This document shows positions 59,682-64,000 of a stretch of 64,000 nucleotides of DNA, piece by piece (the first letter of the stretch is position 1; the number at the start of each line of letters is the position of its first letter). Source of the stretch: FEN-1219 sp036563665 (GTDB lineage: Bacteria; Pseudomonadota; Gammaproteobacteria; Steroidobacterales; Rariloculaceae); the NCBI GenBank assembly GCA_036563665.1, contig DATCLY010000029.1, positions 71,329 to 135,328 of the forward strand, in the 5' to 3' direction. The translations under genes and the position numbers were made by a program. The notes beneath the pieces are model-generated. The model was not told the DNA's origin. It searched no databases and saw only the letters and a program-made list of their open reading frames with translations.

Positions 59682-60782
59682 TCACCAGCCCTCGAGGACG
59701 CCGCCGTCGAACCAGTCCCATAACAAATAGAACACGAGCTCGGTGGTTCGTTCCGAGCGATTCGTGGCGGGCACCCGGATGCCGACGTTGGCCATCACGT
59801 GCTGACGGGCGTTCAGCGTCACCTGGAGCTGCGGCACGAGGTCGTAATTCGTCTCCGCCCCGCCGCGCAGCTCTCGCGCGGCGAGCACCTCGATCATCGG
59901 CGTCCAGGCGCGGCCGAACCGCCCCTTCGTCCACGTGCGGCCGAGCGCGAGCCGCAGCCCGAGCTCGTCCTCGCGCTCGTCGGACGCCGGGAGCTCGACG
60001 AACGCGTGCAGCTGAAAGAACGAATCCCTGGGCAGCAGCTTGCCGAGCATCACGAACGGCTCGAAGATCGTCGTGCCGCTGCCGAAGCCCTTGGCCTCGT
60101 CGCCGGTGGGCAGCACCAGCTCTCCGCCGATGCTCCAGATCGTGCCGCGCTCGAGGCTGTGGCCCATCGTGTGCTTCACGCCCACGGCCAGGTCGCCCGT
60201 GCCGCTTTCCCTGCCTCGCGGCTCGCCGAGGTCGGCGCGCGCGAGGGGCACGCCGATCTCGATCTGATTCAACGGCCCGAAACGCTGCTCCCACAGGAAC
60301 TCGTGCTGCAGCGCGTTCCGCCCCTCGGTGACGATCGTGGTGGTGATGACGGCCTCGTCTTCGGGATAGGCCTTCTCCGTGAACAGCGCGCGCGGCACGT
60401 TGAGCTCGCCGCGCGGCCAGCGGTCGTCGCGGCAGAACGTGCGCACGTGGGCGAGCACGCGCTCGATCTCCTCGTCCGTGAGCGCCTCGCCGAACGCCGG
60501 CATGAGCCTGTCGAAGCCGCGCGCGGGACCGCCGAGGTGCACGATCGCCGCCCAGTCCGAATCGGGCTCGCGCACCGCGAAGTCGCAATCGGTGAAGTCG
60601 GGAACGGGCACCTCGAACCCGAGCTGGCTCGCATCGAGCCCGCGGCCGTCCGCGCCGTGGCATGCCGCGCACGCGCGCGCGTAGAGCTCGGCGCCGCTCC
60701 GCACCTGCGCGGCCGCGGCGACGGTGGTCGAGCAGGCGAGCACGGCGAGCGCGAGGCGAACGATGGCGGACGACATCGTCAT
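59682..60782 (-). CDS. Cytochrome c fused to an outer-membrane beta-barrel-like domain
   Basis: A 366-residue exported protein. A signal peptide (residues 1-26) is followed by a class I cytochrome c domain of about 100 residues, with haem site CAACH at 38-42 and axial Met94 in RLMPAFGEALTDEE. From about residue 130 to the end, the sequence alternates polar and hydrophobic residues in about ten amphipathic strands (HEFLWEQRFGPLNQIEIGVPL, GDLAVGVKHTMG, FEPFVMLGKLL, FFQLHAFVELP). It closes with FYLLWDWFDGGVLEGW, aromatic last residue. This resembles the transporter/MetA-pathway OmpW-like barrels. The combination is a cytochrome-porin fusion in one protein, comparable in outline to Cyc2 but with a different haem domain. 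The gene diverges from a pentaheme cytochrome gene. Confidence 0.82.
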   Translation of the reverse strand: MTMSSAIVRLALAVLACSTTVAAAAQVRSGAELYARACAACHGADGRGLDASQLGFEVPVPDFTDCDFAVREPDSDWAAIVHLGGPARGFDRLMPAFGEALTDEEIERVLAHVRTFCRDDRWPRGELNVPRALFTEKAYPEDEAVITTTIVTEGRNALQHEFLWEQRFGPLNQIEIGVPLARADLGEPRGRESGTGDLAVGVKHTMGHSLERGTIWSIGGELVLPTGDEAKGFGSGTTIFEPFVMLGKLLPRDSFFQLHAFVELPASDEREDELGLRLALGRTWTKGRFGRAWTPMIEVLAARELRGGAETNYDLVPQLQVTLNARQHVMANVGIRVPATNRSERTTELVFYLLWDWFDGGVLEGW

Positions 60783-60851
60783 GCGAGCGAGGCTTCTCTC
60801 GGCGGCATGGTGACGACGCGCGCGTGCTTTCGCACTTGCGGAACGTACGCA

Positions 60852-60879
60852 TTGTCGGTGCAGGCCGCCACAGTATAGT
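60852..60879 (+). promoter_or_regulatory. Promoter of the pentaheme cytochrome gene
   Basis: TTGTCG at 60852-60857, a 16-base spacer, TATAGT at 60874-60879. The ATG at 60914 lies 35 bases beyond. Confidence 0.52.
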
Positions 60880-60913
60880 GAAGCGTTCGCCGCACCCGTT
60901 CGGCGTGAATCGT

Positions 60914-62542
60914 ATGCGGTTGCGAACAATTGTCATTTGCGCGGCGTTCGTCGCGTGTTCGCGCGTCGCTGCGCAACAAGTGGCCGCGCATGCCGAGCTC
61001 GCGGCGGAGCTCTTCCCCGCGTCGGACCGCTGCATCGCATGCCACAGCAACGTGCACGCGGCCGACGGCACGGACGTGTCGATCGGCTACGACTGGCGCG
61101 CGTCGATGATGGCGAACTCCGCGCTCGACCCGTACTGGCACGCGGGCGTGCGCCGCGAGGTCATGGATCATCCGGCGGCGCAGGCACTCATCGAAGACAC
61201 GTGCTCCACGTGCCACATGCCGATCGATCGCTTCGCCGCCGCGCTCGCGGGCGGGCAGGGGCGCGTGTTCGCGAACGTGGGCCTGCCGCCGTCGTCGGCG
61301 CCTGCGCCGGCCGCCGCGGACGGCGTGTCGTGCACGGTCTGTCATCAGATCGACGGCGGCAACTTCGGCACGGAGGAGAGCTTCGACGGCGGATTCGCGA
61401 TCGACACCAACGCGCCGCCCGGCGCGCGCAGGATCTTCGGGCCTTATGCCGTCGACTCGGGACGCGCGGCGCTGATGGAGTCGGCGACGCGAGTGCGGCC
61501 GGCCGAGTCCGTGCATCTGCAGCAGTCGGAGCTCTGCGCCACGTGCCACACGCTCTTCACGCACGCGCTGAACGAGGCTGGCGAGCCGATCGCGCGGCTG
61601 CCCGAGCAGGTGCCGTATCTCGAGTGGCTCGAGAGCGAGTACCGCGCCAGCGCGAGCTGCCAGAGCTGCCACATGCCGGAGGTGCCGGGCGAGGTGCCCA
61701 TGAGCTCGGTGCTCGGCGAGCCGCGTCCCAATGTCTCGCGCCACGTGTTCCAGGGCGGCAACGCGTTCATGCTCGGTGTCCTCGCGCGGCATCGCGGGGA
61801 ACTCGGCGTGAAAGCGCTGCCGCAGGAGCTCGACGCGGCGATCGCCCGCACGAAGGAGTACCTGGCGACGGCCACGGCGCGCGTGCGCGTGGAGCCCGCA
61901 GACGTGCGCGCCGGGCGGCTCGTGTTCGACGTGCACGTCGAGAACCTCGCGGGCCACAAGTTCCCCACCGCGTATCCGTCGCGGCGGGCATGGCTGCACG
62001 TGAAGGTGACGGACGGGGCGGGCGCCGTCGTGTTCGAATCCGGCGCCGTGGGGCCCGACGGCGCCATCGCCGGCAACGACAACGACGCGGACGGCGGCCG
62101 CTTCGAGCCGCACTACGACGAGATCGAGCGCGCCGATCAGGTGCAGATCTACGAGCCGATCATGGTGGGCGCGGACGGGCGCGTCACCACCGGGCTCCTG
62201 AGCGGCGTGCGCTACGCGAAGGACAACCGCCTCCTGCCCCGCGGCTTCGACAAGGCGCGCGCGTCGCCCGACGTGGCGGTGCAGGGCGCGGCCCGGGAAG
62301 ATCCGACCTTCGTCGCGGGCGGCGACCGCGTTCGCTACGCGGTGGACGTGGGCGGCGCGCGCGGCCCGTTCGCCGTGGAGGCGGAGCTGCTGTTCCAGTC
62401 GATCGGCTATCGCTGGGCCGAGAACCTGCGCGCCTACGCGGCGCCCGAGACGGAGCGGTTCCTCGCGTTCTATCGCGAAGCGGCGCCAGGCTCCGCGCTG
62501 CGCGTGGCCACCGCGACCCTGACGCTGGAAACCGCCGAATAG
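60914..62542 (+). CDS. Secreted pentaheme c-type cytochrome
   Basis: A 542-residue exported protein. A signal peptide (TIVICAAFVACSRVAA) is followed by five CXXCH sites: CIACH (40), CSTCH (97), CTVCH (140), CATCH (208) and CQSCH (249), residue numbers of the first Cys. The C-terminal 250 residues contain no haem site but have a beta-sandwich pattern (GRLVFDVHVENLAGHKFPTAYPSRRAWLHVKV), with GHKFPTAYP near 347. The haem domain resembles multiheme electron-transfer proteins of the NapC/nitrite-reductase or MtrA class. Such proteins carry electrons across the periplasm or to extracellular acceptors. It diverges from the cytochrome-barrel gene, and the two may form one electron path, which is inference. 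Confidence 0.85.
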   Translation: MRLRTIVICAAFVACSRVAAQQVAAHAELAAELFPASDRCIACHSNVHAADGTDVSIGYDWRASMMANSALDPYWHAGVRREVMDHPAAQALIEDTCSTCHMPIDRFAAALAGGQGRVFANVGLPPSSAPAPAAADGVSCTVCHQIDGGNFGTEESFDGGFAIDTNAPPGARRIFGPYAVDSGRAALMESATRVRPAESVHLQQSELCATCHTLFTHALNEAGEPIARLPEQVPYLEWLESEYRASASCQSCHMPEVPGEVPMSSVLGEPRPNVSRHVFQGGNAFMLGVLARHRGELGVKALPQELDAAIARTKEYLATATARVRVEPADVRAGRLVFDVHVENLAGHKFPTAYPSRRAWLHVKVTDGAGAVVFESGAVGPDGAIAGNDNDADGGRFEPHYDEIERADQVQIYEPIMVGADGRVTTGLLSGVRYAKDNRLLPRGFDKARASPDVAVQGAAREDPTFVAGGDRVRYAVDVGGARGPFAVEAELLFQSIGYRWAENLRAYAAPETERFLAFYREAAPGSALRVATATLTLETAE

Positions 62543-62597
62543 CCCCGCTCTTCGGGTAAAGTACGCCTGCCGCCGACCGGCGGTGACGGGAGACGCG

Positions 62598-64000
62598 ATG
62601 AGGGTCGGAGTTCCGAAGGAGATTCACTCGGGCGAGAAGCGGGTGGCCACCACGCCGGATGTCGTGGGCGAGCTCGCCCGGCTCGGTTTCGAGGTGGCCG
62701 TGGAGGCGGGCGCCGGCGAGGGGGCGAGCTTCTCCGACGACGCCTATCGCGCCGCGGGGGCCGTCGTGGTGGACGGCCCGGAGGCGCTGTGGGGGTCGAG
62801 CGACGTCGTCCTCAAGGTGCGCCCGCCCGAGGAGCATCCCGCCCTCGGGCGCCACGAGACCGAGCTGCTCCGGCCGGGTCAGGTGCTGATCGGCTTCCTC
62901 TGGCCGGGGCTCAACCCCGACCTCCTGCGCCGCATCAGCGAGCGGCGCGCCACGGCCGTCGCGATGGATGCGATTCCCCGCATTTCCCGGGCCCAGAAGC
63001 TCGATGCGCTCTCGTCGATGGCCAACATCGCCGGTTATCGCGCCGTCGTGGAGGCCGCCCAGCATTTCGGCCGGTTCTTCCGCGGCCAGATCACCGCCGC
63101 CGGCAAGATGCCGCCCGCCACCGTGCTCGTCATCGGCGGCGGCGTGGCGGGCTTGCAGGCCATCGGCACCGCGAAGGGGATGGGCGCCGTCGTGCGCGCG
63201 TTCGACACGCGGCTCGAGGTGAAGGAGCAGGTCGAGAGCATGGACGCCGAGTTCCTCGTGCTCGACTTCGAGGAGGAGGGCACGGGGGCGGGCGGCTATG
63301 CGAAAGTGATGAGCCCCGAGTTCATCGCGGCCGAGATGGCGCTCTTCCGCCGCCAGGCGGAGGAAGTGGACATCATCATCACCACCGCGCTGATCCCGGG
63401 GAAGCCCGCGCCGAAGCTCATCACCGAGGACATGGTGAAGGTGATGAAGCCCGGCAGCGTGATCGTCGATCTCGCCGCGGAGCAGGGCGGCAACTGCGAG
63501 CTCACGGTGCCCGGCGAGCTCGTGGTGCGCCACGGCGTCACGATCATCGGCTACACCGACCTGCCGAGCCGGCTGGCCACCCAGTCGAGCCAGCTCTACG
63601 CCACGAACCTGCGGCATCTGCTGTCGGAGCTTTGCCCCGCGAAGGACGGCCGGCTCGTGTTCGACCTCACGGACGAGGTGGTGCGTGCGGCCACCGTCGT
63701 CAAGGACGGCGAGATCCTCTGGCCGCCGCCCGCGCCGGCTGCGCCGCCGAAGCCCGCCGCGCCGGCCCCGCGCCCGGCGGCCGCCGCCCAGGCGTCGCCT
63801 GCGAAGGCCACGCATGTGCCGCGCCCGCGCGGCTGGCTCGCCGCGGCCGGGCTCGCGCTCGGCGGCGTGCTGCTGCTCGCGCTCGGCGCCGTCGCGCCGC
63901 CGTCGTTTCTCCAGCACTTCACGGTGTTCGTGCTGGCGTGCTTCGTGGGCTACATGGTGATCTGGAACGTGAAGCCCGCGCTCCACACGCCGCTCATGAG
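62598..64000 (+). CDS. pntA: NAD(P) transhydrogenase, alpha subunit (cut by window edge)
   Basis: The first 467 residues of the proton-translocating transhydrogenase subunit that passes hydride between NADH and NADP+. It begins MRVGVPKEIHSGEKRVATTPDVV. The NAD-binding Rossmann motif VLVIGGGVAGLQAIGTAKGMGAVVRAFDTR is at about 175-204, with VIVDLAAEQGGNCELT near 290. After an Ala/Pro-rich linker (about 375-405), two or more membrane helices begin (GWLAAAGLALGGVLLLALGAVA, FLQHFTVFVLACFVGYMVIWNV). Nucleotide and membrane parts are therefore in one chain, as in E. coli, not split into PntAA/PntAB. E. coli PntA has about 510 residues, so some 40 are missing beyond the window. pntB is expected next. 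Confidence 0.95.
   Translation, partial: MRVGVPKEIHSGEKRVATTPDVVGELARLGFEVAVEAGAGEGASFSDDAYRAAGAVVVDGPEALWGSSDVVLKVRPPEEHPALGRHETELLRPGQVLIGFLWPGLNPDLLRRISERRATAVAMDAIPRISRAQKLDALSSMANIAGYRAVVEAAQHFGRFFRGQITAAGKMPPATVLVIGGGVAGLQAIGTAKGMGAVVRAFDTRLEVKEQVESMDAEFLVLDFEEEGTGAGGYAKVMSPEFIAAEMALFRRQAEEVDIIITTALIPGKPAPKLITEDMVKVMKPGSVIVDLAAEQGGNCELTVPGELVVRHGVTIIGYTDLPSRLATQSSQLYATNLRHLLSELCPAKDGRLVFDLTDEVVRAATVVKDGEILWPPPAPAAPPKPAAPAPRPAAAAQASPAKATHVPRPRGWLAAAGLALGGVLLLALGAVAPPSFLQHFTVFVLACFVGYMVIWNVKPALHTPLM

Overview
The window is very GC-rich, densely coded DNA from a Gram-negative bacterium. Outer-membrane TonB receptors, lipoprotein and Sec/Tat signal peptides, an RND pump, periplasmic c-type cytochromes and quinoproteins show the Gram-negative envelope. 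A PntA that already carries membrane helices, DgkA, a DUF1840 protein, a CnoX-type thioredoxin and a DUF938 protein favour Gammaproteobacteria, perhaps a Steroidobacterales-like environmental lineage. That placement is inference. I recognised 52 genes. No rRNA, tRNA, CRISPR, insertion sequence or phage gene was recognised.

Layout. 1-4.7 kb: the start of a TonB receptor, a DUF3471-like membrane protein, an amidohydrolase lipoprotein coupled to a thioredoxin/TPR chaperone, a putative outer-membrane protein and a DUF1840 protein. 5-12.4 kb: a run of secreted proteins containing two DUF6152 domains, two members of a 'WEGDTLV' family, a DUF1592-type multidomain cytochrome lipoprotein, a Tat-exported DUF1552 protein and a SnoaL-like protein. 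12.5-16.6 kb: a catalytic/non-catalytic M16 peptidase pair, a DUF938 methyltransferase-like protein and a hemerythrin. 16.9-21.3 kb: DgkA, a di-heme peroxidase-like protein and, divergently, a small membrane protein with a ZnuD-like TonB receptor. 21.3-28 kb: a VOC protein, a DGPF-motif YciI protein and an ECF42-type sigma factor, divergent from an RND efflux pair. 28-36.9 kb: a low-complexity secreted protein, GlyA, YceI, a quinoprotein lipoprotein translationally coupled to PobA, a MetF-like reductase and an HpaB-family monooxygenase. 37-40.8 kb: a DUF222/HNH protein, an MFS transporter and a probably 5'-truncated TPR protein. 40.8-50 kb: two tandem PQQ alcohol-dehydrogenase-like proteins, a sodium:solute symporter, two tandem secreted paralogues, a NUDIX hydrolase and another WEGD/DUF6152 operon. 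50-55.2 kb: arylamine N-acetyltransferase, LigJ-type 4-oxalomesaconate hydratase, glutathione peroxidase, and a flavin monooxygenase with a membrane cytochrome c. 55.2-64 kb: a large TonB receptor with a textbook terminator, a His-rich DUF3300 protein, a cytochrome c/beta-barrel fusion divergent from a pentaheme cytochrome, and pntA running off the end.

How it fits together. Two themes dominate. One is aromatic catabolism: PobA makes protocatechuate, LigJ acts in the protocatechuate 4,5-cleavage route, and HpaB-like and flavin monooxygenases, MetF and arylamine acetyltransferase lie nearby. The other is an unusually large set of secreted or periplasmic oxidative proteins: three quinoproteins, five c-type cytochrome proteins, and five members of a poorly described secreted family paired with DUF6152. 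The best candidate for an undescribed system is that DUF6152/WEGD family, which occurs as separate neighbours, as an overlapping operon and as a single fused protein in this window. The cytochrome-barrel fusion opposite a pentaheme cytochrome is a second candidate.
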